Assembly: GCA_965219035.1 (NCBI GenBank) | Contig: CBDCMR010000003.1 | Coordinates: 930,001-994,000 of the forward strand | Reading direction: 5' to 3' | Origin: CBDCKN01 sp965219035 | GTDB taxonomy: Bacteria; Gemmatimonadota; Gemmatimonadetes; Longimicrobiales; Gaopeijiaceae | DNA: 64,000 nt | In this document: in pieces, positions 16,112 through 25,058 of the stretch | How the letters are laid out: each line of letters starts with the position of its first letter | Position numbering within the stretch: the stretch's first letter is position 1 | Notes under the pieces: generated by a model | Told to the model about the DNA's origin: nothing | The model's input: the letters and a program-made list of their open reading frames with translations, nothing else | The model's database searches: none | Translations under genes and position numbers: made by a program

Positions 16112-18259
16112 ATGACGACCACAAAGGCCTGGGACGCTGTCCTGGCCCATTGCCGCGTGACCGACCTTGAGTTAGCGCAGTCGATTGCCGACTGGTTCAA
16201 GCTGGGGGTTGCGAGCCCCGAGTCGGTCGATCCAAATGCCACGACGCTCGTTCCACTTTCGATTGCCCGGCAGTATAACGTCTTTCCGTTGTTCGCGGAG
16301 GACCGTCACCTCGTGATTGCAACGGCGGATCCGTGTGACCTACTGGCCGAGCAAGCGGTCGGCTTCACGTCGGGCCGAGTGGCGATCCTCACGATCGCGG
16401 CGCCCAGTGTGTTGGCCGAGCTCATCGACGAAAGCTACGCGCCGGACCGGGCCGTCACGAACCTCCTTGACCGGATCGACCCGGACAATGAGGCGAAAGT
16501 CACTCTCGTCGAGGAGGATCAGCCCGCCGAAGGGTCCTTCCTCATCGCTGAGGAGGAGGAGGGCGAAGGCCCCATCGTCCGGCTCACGAACATGGTCCTC
16601 AAGGATGCAGTATCGAAGTCGGCTTCCGACATCCACATCCAACCCCTCCCGACGGGTGGCGTGGTCCGACTTCGTGTCGACGGGGTGCTGCGACGGGGGA
16701 TTACGGTGCCGCTCGAGGTGCTGGCCCGCATCATCTCGCGGATCAAGATCATGAGCCAGCTCGACATCTCGGACCGCATGCGCCCGCAGGATGGGCGGGC
16801 CCGCGTCCTGATCGACGATCGCAAGTACGATCTCCGCGTGTCGACGGTGCCGGTACGGGGTGGAGAAAAGGCGGTGATCCGGATCCTGGACCCGCAACAG
16901 TCCCGTAAGCTCGACGACGTCGGAGTGCCCGCCGTGGAAGTCCAACGTCTGCGGCGTGTGCTCCGCAACCGCGATGGCATTCTGGTCGTCACGGGGCCTA
17001 CGGGCTCCGGAAAGACCACCACGATGTACGCGGCGTTGCATGAGATCTCGTCCGAGGACGTGAACATCATGACGGTGGAAGACCCGGTGGAGTACGAGCT
17101 GGTGGGTCTGACCCAGATTCAGGTCGATACGAAGCAGGGCGTGACGTTCCAATCGGCTCTGAAAGCGATTCTCCGGCAGGACCCCGACGTGATTTTCGTG
17201 GGTGAGATCCGTGACGGCGCGACCGCCGAGATGGCAGCGCAGGCCAGCCTGACGGGACACCTCGTCCTCGCCACGATCCACGCGAACGACGCCGTCGGAT
17301 CGGTGCGGCGCTTCCTGGATCTGGGTTTGGACGCTGGCACCATCTCGGAGACTCTGCGGGGCGCCCTGGCTCAACGACTCGTTCGGACGCTCTGTACCGA
17401 ATGCGCGGTGCCTACCGACGGTGACCTCGACGACGACCAACAAGAGCTGGCGGTGCGCTTCGGCGTAGAGCCGGCTATGAAGATCGTGGGGTGTGAAGAG
17501 TGCGGCTATTCGGGCTATCGGGGTCGCAGGCCTGTCGTCGAGTTGATCCTCCCCTCACCGGAATTGCTCCGAATGGTGGCCGAGGAGAGGGCCCACGTCG
17601 ATCTGATCGAACAGGCCCACGCCGACGGCACACGCACGCTCCTGGAATGGGCGCTCGACTTGGTGCGGCAGGGCGTGACGACGCTGGCGGAGGTGGAGCA
17701 CGTGATCGGCGAAGACTCTGCCCCATCCCCGCCGCCCGAGCGGCGCACCCCCGCACCGGCGTCCGGCTCGGCCCCGAGAGCCGCTCCGTCGACGACGCTC
17801 CAGTCACCTCCTCCCCTTGTGCCGATAGTGCCCGAGATGCCGGGCGCCGACCTGCCGTTGGACGAGGCCCAAGCGGAGCCACCGCGGGTTCTCATCGTCG
17901 AGGACGACGAAGGAACGCGCCTGTTGCTGTCGACTATGATGGAGGAGAGAGGGTGGACGGTGACCGAGGCGAGCGACGGAAAAGAAGCGTTGATCGAGAT
18001 CAGAAGGGGGGACCCGCTCAGCTTGATGATCCTCGATCTGGGGCTTCCCGACATCGACGGCATGGACGTGCTTCAGATCGTGAAGCGTTCCATGGACACA
18101 GCGGGGATTCCGGTGATCGTGCTGACCGCTCGAACGACACGAGAGACGGAGCGGCTGGCCCTGGAAGCAGGAGCCTCTGACTTCGTCCGCAAGCCGATCG
18201 ACGCACCGATCTTCCTGACTCGAGCGCAGGCGGTCATGAGGCGAGTGACTGAGGTCTGA
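16112..18259 (+). CDS. GspE/PilB-type secretion ATPase fused to a response-regulator receiver domain
   Basis: This is a hexameric motor ATPase for type IV pilus or type II secretion assembly, 715 residues from the ATG at 16112. A MshEN-like N-terminal domain (about 25-110) leads to the ATPase core with DIHIQPL, Walker A GPTGSGKTTTMYAAL (about 295-309), Walker B ILRQDPDVIFVGEIRD and the tetracysteine zinc site LCTEC...CEECGYSGYRGRR. After a proline-rich linker (about 540-588) comes a full receiver domain: VLIVEDDEGTR, phospho-acceptor Asp near residue 642 in LMILDLGLPD, VIVLTAR and FVRKPI. A C-terminal receiver is unusual for this family and suggests phosphorylation control of the motor. The pilus genes lie tail to tail on the other strand. 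Confidence 0.9.
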   Translation: MTTTKAWDAVLAHCRVTDLELAQSIADWFKLGVASPESVDPNATTLVPLSIARQYNVFPLFAEDRHLVIATADPCDLLAEQAVGFTSGRVAILTIAAPSVLAELIDESYAPDRAVTNLLDRIDPDNEAKVTLVEEDQPAEGSFLIAEEEEGEGPIVRLTNMVLKDAVSKSASDIHIQPLPTGGVVRLRVDGVLRRGITVPLEVLARIISRIKIMSQLDISDRMRPQDGRARVLIDDRKYDLRVSTVPVRGGEKAVIRILDPQQSRKLDDVGVPAVEVQRLRRVLRNRDGILVVTGPTGSGKTTTMYAALHEISSEDVNIMTVEDPVEYELVGLTQIQVDTKQGVTFQSALKAILRQDPDVIFVGEIRDGATAEMAAQASLTGHLVLATIHANDAVGSVRRFLDLGLDAGTISETLRGALAQRLVRTLCTECAVPTDGDLDDDQQELAVRFGVEPAMKIVGCEECGYSGYRGRRPVVELILPSPELLRMVAEERAHVDLIEQAHADGTRTLLEWALDLVRQGVTTLAEVEHVIGEDSAPSPPPERRTPAPASGSAPRAAPSTTLQSPPPLVPIVPEMPGADLPLDEAQAEPPRVLIVEDDEGTRLLLSTMMEERGWTVTEASDGKEALIEIRRGDPLSLMILDLGLPDIDGMDVLQIVKRSMDTAGIPVIVLTARTTRETERLALEAGASDFVRKPIDAPIFLTRAQAVMRRVTEV

Positions 18260-18295
18260 GTCGACAGCTCTTTCGTCGGCGCTACCTGCTGGAGA

Positions 18296-18775
18296 TCAGC
18301 GCGTCGGAGCACCGCGGTGGGTTCGCTCGGCCTCCCACTCCTCGAGAGGCTGCGTGCCGTCATACTCGACGTGCACCGATCCATAGCTCCCGATGACATG
18401 GTAGAGGTCCTGGGCCGATTCGTAGGTCACTGCGTCACTCAGTAGCCCGTGAAGATCCGCGGCCTCGGGCAACCGCCCATGACGCTGCCGAAAAGCCTCC
18501 ACCTCCCGTGCGACATTGGCGACGGCCCAGCGCAGGTCTGCCTCCAACCGGGGCGCTGGCGGCGTGTCGGGGGCGCGAACGGTCGGGTAATACGCAACTG
18601 CGAGGACGGCTACAGCGACCACGACGACCCAGACGACCAGGCTTGGGAGCCGGCGACGTTGTTCGATCGTCGCCGGGTCGACGCCGAGGTCGACCGCTTC
18701 GACGTATTCGCTCGCCAGCGCGAACGCCTCAAGGAGCTCCGCTGAGGGCTCTTGTCGGTTCGGATCGACGACCAT
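18296..18775 (-). CDS. Membrane-anchored protein of unknown function, pilus cluster
   Basis: A 159-residue protein with a cytosolic N-terminus, one transmembrane helix (about 46-63, SLVVWVVVVAVAVLAVAYYP) and an outer domain containing VAREVEAFRQRHGRLPEAAD. That motif resembles the pilin-like 'YR..HGRYP' segment of pseudopilins. No prepilin peptidase site is visible. It lies 26 bp after gspF on the same strand and probably belongs to the same transcript. I do not recognise a named family. Confidence 0.6.
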   Translation of the reverse strand: MVVDPNRQEPSAELLEAFALASEYVEAVDLGVDPATIEQRRRLPSLVVWVVVVAVAVLAVAYYPTVRAPDTPPAPRLEADLRWAVANVAREVEAFRQRHGRLPEAADLHGLLSDAVTYESAQDLYHVIGSYGSVHVEYDGTQPLEEWEAERTHRGAPTR

Positions 18776-18801
18776 GTGGCTCCCTCGCGTGACCGCGCTC
18801 G

Positions 18802-19839
18802 CTAACCGATCGAGGTCATCAGATCGAACACGGGCATGTACATCGCGACGATGATGCCGCAGAGCACCGCACCAAGCACGACGATCAGAGCCGGCTGGAT
18901 CGCATCACGTGCGTGGAGGATGGCGGTCTCGACTTCCCAGTTGCCGGAGATAGGGGCGCTGGCGAGGAGCGTATCGGAGAGCGACACGCCCGAGTGGACA
19001 AACGATGCCATCGCGCGCGTCAATCGGGCCACGGCCGCTTTACGGGTCAGCCCGCCCACGAAGGGAAGACGCAGAAGGAACATGTCGAGGAGCCGGCGTC
19101 CGCCCGTCGTTCGAATCGCTTGTCGCAGCCCGAAACCCAAGCCGACGGCCAGGAGGAGCGTCACGTGCCAATAGGCCACCACAAGGGCGGACGCTGCCAC
19201 CAGAATGCGGGTCGAAAAGGGGAGCTCCAGTCCCTCGGCCGCAAACAGGCCCGAGAAGACCGGGACCACGAAGGTGAGGATCACGCCCACGGCCCCGAGC
19301 GCCACCACGATCACGACCGCCGGGTAGATCATCGCACCCACCACCCGGTCCTGGAGCTCCTGGGCGGCCTCGAGGTAGTCGGCGACTCGGTTGAGTGCCT
19401 CGGGCAGCTTCCCGCCGACCTCGCCCGACCGCACGGTATGGATGTAGATGGGACCGAAGATATGAGGGTGCGCGCGTAGGGCGTCGGAAAGAGACGAGCC
19501 GTCGTTCACGTCATTGCTGACGCGAGTCAGCGCCTCTCGCAGCGCGCGATCTTCCGTCAACTCCGTGAGCATTTGCAGGATGGTGAGTAGCGGCAGCCCG
19601 GCGTCGAGCAAAGTCGCGAATTGCCGCGTGAAGATCACGAGGGCGCGGGGCTGGGCGCGTCGGCGGAGGTAGAACGCATGCGCGCGCTCCTCGAGCTCGA
19701 CGGTGATGGGGACCAACTGCCGCCCGGCGAGAATCCTCCGGGCTGCCTCGCCTGTCTCGGCTTCGACAACCCCTGAGAACGCCCGGCCCTCGCCATCTCT
19801 CGCGGCGAAGCGCCAGCGCCTTTCTGGAACCGTGCTCAT
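18802..19839 (-). CDS. GspF/PilC inner-membrane platform protein with internal deletion
   Basis: This protein normally forms the membrane platform that the secretion ATPase drives. It has 345 residues against about 400 for the family. The first T2SSF domain is complete (FTRQFATLLDAGLPLLTILQ to IYPAVVIVVALGAVG; RSGEVGGKLPEAL present). The second starts normally (LTRAMASFVHSGVSLSDTLL) but jumps from ETAILHARD straight to AIQPALIVVLGAVL. About 55-60 residues are missing, including the GE.TG.L motif and the FY..EV helix. The reading frame is kept. It overlaps the upstream gene by four bases. Function is doubtful. Confidence 0.85.
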   Translation of the reverse strand: MSTVPERRWRFAARDGEGRAFSGVVEAETGEAARRILAGRQLVPITVELEERAHAFYLRRRAQPRALVIFTRQFATLLDAGLPLLTILQMLTELTEDRALREALTRVSNDVNDGSSLSDALRAHPHIFGPIYIHTVRSGEVGGKLPEALNRVADYLEAAQELQDRVVGAMIYPAVVIVVALGAVGVILTFVVPVFSGLFAAEGLELPFSTRILVAASALVVAYWHVTLLLAVGLGFGLRQAIRTTGGRRLLDMFLLRLPFVGGLTRKAAVARLTRAMASFVHSGVSLSDTLLASAPISGNWEVETAILHARDAIQPALIVVLGAVLCGIIVAMYMPVFDLMTSIG

Positions 19840-21041
19840 CCGATCACCTCGAACCAGGATCGCCCGGCCGCTCGCGCGGCGCCCGAGGACAGGGTGAGTC
19901 CGGCCTGGGCTCGCGTAACGGCACAGCTACTGTAAGAAACCTTGCCGCCCCTCGAAATCTCGCTTTGCCGGTTTCCGGCGACACCACCGCGGACGATGGC
20001 CGCTCCGTAGATGCTGCCGGGACCCCTGATTCGCAGCCTTCCCTGCACGATGACGAGACCGTAGAAATCGAAGTCCCCGGTCACGTTGAGATTGCCGTCG
20101 ACGAGCAGGACGCCTTGCCCTTCGATACCGCTCTGAATCTGGAGGTTGCCCGAGACGTGGATCACGGGTGCGTAGCTTCCACACGGGCCCCCTGGGTTCC
20201 CCGGCGAACCCCAGTTGAATGGCGCCGCCGTGTCACACAGCCCGCCGCCGACGACCGGCTGAACCACGTTCCGCCGCAGCCTGAGCGGACCGAAGGTCAG
20301 GTCGGCCTGGCTGACGAGATCCGCGAACGTGGCGACGCCGAAGTCCGCGAAGTCGGTGGCGGTGATCGTCGGATCTTCGACGATCGGCGGCCCCCCCGCG
20401 ATATCCCCGAAACGGCGTTCCACGATTCCGGTCTGGTCCGACGTCACGACGCCGGGAACATCAGTGAGCGGGGACGGACAGAAACCGCCCCATCCCGGCG
20501 GGTTACGGTCCGTCCCGTCGAGTTCGGGGACCGGATCGCTCGGGTCTCGGTTCTCGACCCGAAGCCGCCTCTGGACTTTGAAGGCCGCCTCGCAGCAGAG
20601 CGCGCCGCCCGCAACCACGTCGAGGATGGTGACCACCGTCCGGCGCGCCATCCCGGGAGGGCGGACCCGGCCCGTCGTGTGGACCATGACCCGAGACGGG
20701 GCGCTCCCACCTCCACCGACCGGCGAACGATAGACGACCGATCGGTACTCCGATCCGTCCGGGAGGGCCTGCCAGTCGATCACGATCGAGTCTCCTGCCA
20801 CGGGCAGGACGGGGACCGACTGGGCCCAGGTCGCCATGGTCCGGCTCGCCCCGGCGTCCGCGGCCGCCAACGCGACGGCAGCGTGGTGTACGGCTCGTGC
20901 CGCTCGAAAGTCGTTTCGGGCCGAGTAGAGACCTGCCGACGAGACCATCGTGAGCAGGACCAGCGCCACCAGTGCAACGGGCAGGATGAACCCGCCCCTT
21001 CGTCCATCCGGCGCAGGCAGGCCAAGCGCGTTCGCGTTCAT
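19836..21041 (-). CDS. PilX-like pilus assembly protein
   Basis: A 401-residue protein from the ATG at 21041, which overlaps the previous stop by four bases; the longer open frame to 21389 shadows the neighbour. The N-terminus RRGGFILPVALVALVLLTMV is a PilX-type leader and hydrophobic helix, followed by the helical spine of the pilin-like fold. The C-terminal half has beta-helix-like repeats (HVSGNLQIQSGIEGQGVLLV, GNLNVTGDFDFYGLVIVQG), as in bactofilin-like or PilX C-terminal domains. It is probably a minor component of the pilus tip. No lesion is visible. Confidence 0.7.
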   Translation of the reverse strand: MNANALGLPAPDGRRGGFILPVALVALVLLTMVSSAGLYSARNDFRAARAVHHAAVALAAADAGASRTMATWAQSVPVLPVAGDSIVIDWQALPDGSEYRSVVYRSPVGGGGSAPSRVMVHTTGRVRPPGMARRTVVTILDVVAGGALCCEAAFKVQRRLRVENRDPSDPVPELDGTDRNPPGWGGFCPSPLTDVPGVVTSDQTGIVERRFGDIAGGPPIVEDPTITATDFADFGVATFADLVSQADLTFGPLRLRRNVVQPVVGGGLCDTAAPFNWGSPGNPGGPCGSYAPVIHVSGNLQIQSGIEGQGVLLVDGNLNVTGDFDFYGLVIVQGRLRIRGPGSIYGAAIVRGGVAGNRQSEISRGGKVSYSSCAVTRAQAGLTLSSGAARAAGRSWFEVIG

Positions 21042-21841
21042 CGATTGCGCGCGCCGAACGTCATCAGGAGCGTATCGGTCCGCGCCATCGGCCCGGTTGG
21101 CGGTCGCTGCGAGAGCGCGATGACCCGGATGACAACGCGCTCCGCGTTCACAGGACTCGCCACCGGAAGTCCTTGAGCATCCTCGAACCAGACCTGGAAT
21201 CCCTGCACAGGGTCGATGGGACCGAGCGCCAGATCCCGCGTCGGTCCGTCCACCCTGAACACCCAGTCGCTGCCGGCCTGACTCCCCACCTCGAACACGT
21301 GCGATCGGAAGGCTCTCGCCGCGGTCCCAGGCTCGGCGTCGGGCACCCGTCGGTCGAGTCGGAGGATCGCGCCGCCTCCAAGGACGCACGGTACGCGGTT
21401 CGAGATCGGGTCGATGCGGTTGATTCCGTGCGCTACGACACCTAGCGCGCCTCGGTCGATGAGAACGTTGTCACCGACGGCGGCCATCCAGCGGCCCTCG
21501 AGGGCCACGATCCCCACGCGGGCGCCGTTGTTGTTGGTGCCGCACACCAGGGCAAGGCCGTACGGCATGCGGACGCGCGCGCGGTTCGCCGCGAGGATCG
21601 CTACGTCTCCGTTCGCGAGATTCGCTTCGCGGAACGCCGAGCCGAGCACCGCGATGCCGAAGCGCATCGTCTCGTTCCGCTCGATCACCGCGCGCTGGGA
21701 TTGGTAGAAGCGGCGCTGTGCCAAGAGCGCTTGCACGAGCAGGAGGAGCAGCACGACGCCTATTGCGACCACCACTATGAGCTCGGCCATGGAGAAGCCA
21801 CACTCGCCACCGAGGGCGACCCGGGTGCGGTTCGTCTTCAT
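21038..21841 (-). CDS. PilW-like prepilin
   Basis: A 267-residue minor prepilin. The type III signal GECGFSMAELIVVVAIGVVL has the cleavage-site Gly, then Phe-Ser-Met and Glu5, as required by prepilin peptidase. The start is the ATG at 21841, four bases into the end of the pilV-like gene. The rest is a globular domain containing NNNGARVGIVALEG, typical in length for PilW. It is translationally coupled on both sides by four-base overlaps. Confidence 0.8.
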   Translation of the reverse strand: MKTNRTRVALGGECGFSMAELIVVVAIGVVLLLLLVQALLAQRRFYQSQRAVIERNETMRFGIAVLGSAFREANLANGDVAILAANRARVRMPYGLALVCGTNNNGARVGIVALEGRWMAAVGDNVLIDRGALGVVAHGINRIDPISNRVPCVLGGGAILRLDRRVPDAEPGTAARAFRSHVFEVGSQAGSDWVFRVDGPTRDLALGPIDPVQGFQVWFEDAQGLPVASPVNAERVVIRVIALSQRPPTGPMARTDTLLMTFGARNR

Positions 21842-22184
21842 CGCGGCCGGTAGAGGTAGAGCGTGTCGCCCAAGGTCGCGCCGCCCACCGGACGGGCGTC
21901 CACCACCAACTCGACACGTACGTAGGACGTGCTGTCCGTAACAATCCACCGAGTGTCTCCAGCGTGTCTGGTCGCTGAACCGTCTCGGAGTGAATCGACG
22001 GGAGGCACGCGGAGCCGCTCAACCTCCTCTTGGATGAGGTGAGCTACGCGCAGCTCGAGTGTCGCGCGCCGTGCGCTCGCGGTCGACACGCGGCTCGAGC
22101 CGAGCAGCGCCAAGATGCCATCGAGAGGATCACGATCGCCACGAGGACCTCCACGAGGGTGAAGCCGCCGACTCTACCCGTCAC
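21838..22184 (-). pseudogene. PilV-like prepilin, frameshifted
   Basis: The gene starts at a GTG (22184) overlapping the gspH-like stop as GTGA. It reads VTGRVGGFTLVEVLVAIVIL, a textbook prepilin leader. After LS the frame changes: the continuation ILALLGSSRVSTASARRATL and EEVERLRVPP to the stop at 21838 is in another frame. Start to stop is 347 nt, not a multiple of three. One missing base near 22120 explains this. The mature pilin would not be made unless this is a sequencing error. Confidence 0.7.
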
Positions 22185-22697
22185 GATGGAGCCACCCTGC
22201 CTATGGAGCTGATGACCACCGAGTCTCGAACTCCTGCGCGCTCCAGGCGCAGCACGACTCCGGCTCCTGGGCAGGCCCCGACGGGAACCGAGATGCCACG
22301 AGGGTCGAAACACAGCATGGGTTGGGTCGAGCTGACATCGACACCCAATTCCGTCCAGAGATCGACGCTCCGCAAAGGCACAGGGGTCTGGCCCCCCATG
22401 ACCGAGGTGTCGGCCTGGATCTCCAAACGATCGCGCACGACGTCGACGATCAAATAGCTGACGCGCCCGTAACGCGCCGCAGCCGCCCGGGCCAGAGACA
22501 CCGCCGAAGTCACCTCCGCGCGAGCGTTCGTGAGCGCCACCTTCGTGCTCGTGCCTAGCAGGCGCGGTCCGGCGATGCCGAGCAGGACGGCCCCGATAGC
22601 GAGGACGAACAACATCTCCAGCATGGAAAAGCCACGCGTTCGCGCCGCCGGCGAACAGTGGCCCTCCCCGAGTCGACGTCAGTCTGAGGTCATTCAA
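22181..22697 (-). pseudogene. GspH/FimT-like prepilin, frameshift in the leader
   Basis: From ATG 22624 the frame gives MLEMLFVLAIGAVLLGIAGP and a GspH-like pilin domain (SLARAAAARYGRVSYLIVD, LCFDPRGI). The residues just upstream in frame are ARTRGFS, so the true leader is R-GFSMLEM, but that frame closes at a TGA (22679-22681) with no start codon. A neighbouring frame beginning at TTG 22697 reads NDLRLTSTRGGPLFAGGANA and would join it with a one-base shift near 22636. Start to stop is 517 nt. I infer a frameshift in the leader, the second in this operon. Confidence 0.6.
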
Positions 22698-22820
22698 GTG
22701 ACTGTTGAGGAGCGTGTTTTGTCGAAAGGGCGTACCCCGAATGAATTGGGTATCGGAGGGCCAAAGTCCACACTTTTGCGTGGGCGCCACTGAATAGGAT
22801 TGGCTCCACTGCTCAGCCTG

Positions 22821-22859
22821 GTGCAGGTGTTGGTCGTCGATGACAACCCCGCAGGCTAG
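22821..22859 (+). pseudogene. Possible remnant of a response-regulator receiver start
   Basis: Thirteen codons starting GTG read VQVLVVDDNPAG followed by a stop. This is the beta1/acid-pocket segment of a receiver domain, with nothing of the rest following. It lies in a region of other gene fragments. The match is short and could be chance. Confidence 0.25.
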
Positions 22860-23017
22860 GGTCGGCCATGGTGCAGGACCCTTACGAGGTTCCCATAGAA
22901 GGCATTTTAAAAGACCCTTTCCGAGTCCGGCGCCCTGCTTGAGCGAGGCGATACAACCCTAAGAACGTCCCCTCGCTAGGCCATCCCCAGCCCAAGGTGC
23001 ACGCTCGCCGTTGGCCC

Positions 23018-23065
23018 ATGCAAGGACGCGACAATAACGGCCCTCTAAGCCACGAGGACGCTCCA
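23018..23065 (-). repeat. Dispersed repeat family A, full copy 3 (inverted)
   Basis: The reverse complement of 23018-23065 matches 14005-14052 at 46 of 48 positions. It lies in a gene-poor stretch with kinase and receiver fragments. Confidence 0.7.
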
Positions 23066-23193
23066 GCATATCCAGGATACCGAATAAAACCCGAAGACGC
23101 TCAGAACGTGTTTGCAGGCGTATGACACGGTTCTGCTTACGCCTCCCGGCCCGCTCTCGGATGTTGACCTCGGTCTGATCCCGGAGTGCGCCA

Positions 23194-23322
23194 ATGTCCG
23201 ATCCAATTGTCCGCCTTAATGCAGTCCTGGAAGGCCGCTACGCCATCGAGCGTGAGGGCGGCATGGCAACGGTCTACCTCGCCGAGGACATCAAGCACAA
23301 CCGCAATGTCGCGCTGAAGGTC
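23194..23322 (+). pseudogene. Serine/threonine protein kinase N-terminal fragment
   Basis: The frame reads LEGRYAIEREGGMATVYLAE followed by VALKV, the first two strands of a bacterial (Hanks-type) kinase. The usual 'ELG.GGMA' glycine loop lacks about three residues, and homology stops after the catalytic-lysine strand; the rest of the roughly 270-residue kinase and its sensor are absent. The wording of the fragment is typical of the many kinases of Gemmatimonadota. It cannot be active. Confidence 0.6.
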
Positions 23323-23434
23323 CGAGCCTGGAAGGGTGGGCAGTTGTCCCGTGTTTGCAGCCCCCGCCGTTGCTCGGCACAGTGATTGGCAGTCGAAGCG
23401 CACTGAGCGGCGAAGGACGGGAGGCAGCAGAGGG

Positions 23435-23587
23435 ATGAGCCCCTCGCGATTAGGTGGCGTAATAGCAATTGCGGTCGCCGTGATTGCCATAGCAGCGGTG
23501 CTGCTACCCTCGAGTGCTCCCCATGCTGGCCATCACCGTCACCATCCCGAGGGCCACGTTGACTGTGTCGCCAACGATCGGAAGTAG
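23435..23587 (+). CDS. Small single-pass membrane ORF, doubtful
   Basis: Fifty codons from an ATG preceded by AGAGGG read SRLGGVIAIAVAVIAIAAVL, one hydrophobic helix, then a histidine-rich tail (HAGHHRHHPEGH). No family is recognised and the region is otherwise debris, so it may be non-coding. If real, the His-rich tail suggests metal binding. Confidence 0.25.
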   Translation: MSPSRLGGVIAIAVAVIAIAAVLLPSSAPHAGHHRHHPEGHVDCVANDRK

Positions 23588-24132
23588 ATGCCATATGGAA
23601 AGCTTGGCGTGGCGCGGTGCAGGCGTGGCCGGACCTCGGGGTACTGGTCCGAATTCTCTAGGATTCGGTCAAAAATGGTGCCGATCTCGTCCAAGAACCG
23701 ACGAGACCTATCGGGCGACCGCTCGACGTACCAGAGGTGGGCTCGCTCGATCTCGGACTCGGCAAGAGACCGGACGATGAGCCGTCACAGTGAGTACGTC
23801 TCAGAGAGTGTTGCCGCGGCCAAGGGCCAAAGGAAGGACCTGGTTCTGCCTAGGTCATGACACCTGGGCGAGAGACCACGACCGTCCCAACCACCCCACG
23901 GATCTGGAGCAGACCAGTCTTCAAGTAGTGCGTGCTGCTCGCTGCTACGCGAGTCGTCCCAGACAAACGCGACTAGCCCGGTATAGTCCGATAGATCCGG
24001 AACAGATCCCGGCGCCGGAGTTCATCGCATAGGAAGGGCGGTTCACGGCTCGGATGCTGACAGTGGAGGTGAACTGAGCCGGGCGCGAAGGCCCGCACGC
24101 CAGGAGCAACGCCGATAAGCCTTGGCGGTTGC
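23588..24132. other. Region without recognisable genes
   Basis: These 545 bp have short open frames on both strands with no family resemblance. It continues the debris zone that begins near 22.7 kb, and I see no RNA gene or repeat in it. Confidence 0.5.
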
Positions 24133-24639
24133 CTAATTGATCCTGACGCCGGGCGGGTCGAAGACCACCTTCGCTTGCTCTCCCACCTGGATGCCCCTCT
24201 CCGCGAACCACCCCTTCCGGACCTCGAGGGCGAACATGGCGGGTGCGGTGCTGTTGTAGAGGTCCTCCGTCTGCGGCTCCATCTGCTGGATATCCACGAT
24301 CCGAAGGCTCACATCGAGGAAGGCGATGTCGAGAGCGATGTAGGTGTCCTTCATCCAGAAGGAGCGATACTCCTCGCTCTCGTACACGAAGAGCATGCCG
24401 CTCCCGTCCGGCAGCTCGTCGCGGAACTGGAGGCCGTCACTGCGCTCGGTAGGGGTATCCACCACCTCGGCCAGAACGGTGTCGGCGTCGAAGACGATGA
24501 GGGCGACGTCCGGCCGTGGGTCGATCGCTGCGGTCGCGACGCGCTGCGCCGTCGAGAGCGCGTCCGCCTCGGGACTCGAGCCCGACGCCGGAAGAAGCGT
24601 CCACGCCGCTGCGCCAAGGATGATCGTGAACGCCCTCAT
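24133..24639 (-). CDS. DUF192 family secreted protein
   Basis: A 168-residue protein from the ATG of MRAFTIILGAAAWTLLPASG, a signal peptide. The DUF192 core reads VVDTPTERSDGLQFRDELPD, then GMLFVYESEEYRSFWMKDTY with IALDIAFLD, and ends KGWFAERGIQVGEQAKV. DUF192 proteins are small periplasmic domains of unknown biochemical role. It is divergent from the Trm112-like gene. Confidence 0.85.
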   Translation of the reverse strand: MRAFTIILGAAAWTLLPASGSSPEADALSTAQRVATAAIDPRPDVALIVFDADTVLAEVVDTPTERSDGLQFRDELPDGSGMLFVYESEEYRSFWMKDTYIALDIAFLDVSLRIVDIQQMEPQTEDLYNSTAPAMFALEVRKGWFAERGIQVGEQAKVVFDPPGVRIN

Positions 24640-24756
24640 GTCACTCCACGTTGTGAACCGACTCCCCAATCAAGGCCGATGCTGATAGTTTCTCGGACTG
24701 CATGCCAATCGCTGAGCGGTCCGCATTCAATACCAGTGCTTAACAAAGGCGTTCCC

Positions 24757-25014
24757 ATGGTTGATCCTGAGCTGCTGGAGATCCTGGTCTGCCCGGAGAC
24801 GCGGCAGCCGGTGAGGCCCGCTGATGCCGACCTGCTGGAGCGGCTCAACGCAGCCATCCGGTCCGATCAGGTGGCCAACCGTGGCGGCGATCCAGTAGAA
24901 GATCCGGTAGACGAGGGCTTAGTTCGCGAAGACGGGAAGGTGCTGTACCCGGTCCGCGAAGACATTCCTATCATGCTCATCGACGAGGCCATCGAGGTCG
25001 ATCGACTTCCTTGA
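24757..25014 (+). CDS. Trm112-like protein
   Basis: An 85-residue protein whose start MVDPELLEILVCPETRQPV is characteristic of the Trm112/YcaR family, small zinc-ribbon-like activators of methyltransferases. The end (GLVREDGKVLYPVREDIPIM) is the other conserved block. Only one of the usual zinc cysteines of the first pair is present (CPET instead of CP.C), as in many bacterial members. It lies 44 bp before the caa3 oxidase operon on the same strand. Confidence 0.8.
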   Translation: MVDPELLEILVCPETRQPVRPADADLLERLNAAIRSDQVANRGGDPVEDPVDEGLVREDGKVLYPVREDIPIMLIDEAIEVDRLP

Positions 25015-25058
25015 CGCTCTACCGCCTTGGACGAGCACCAGCTAGCCAAGACATCGAG

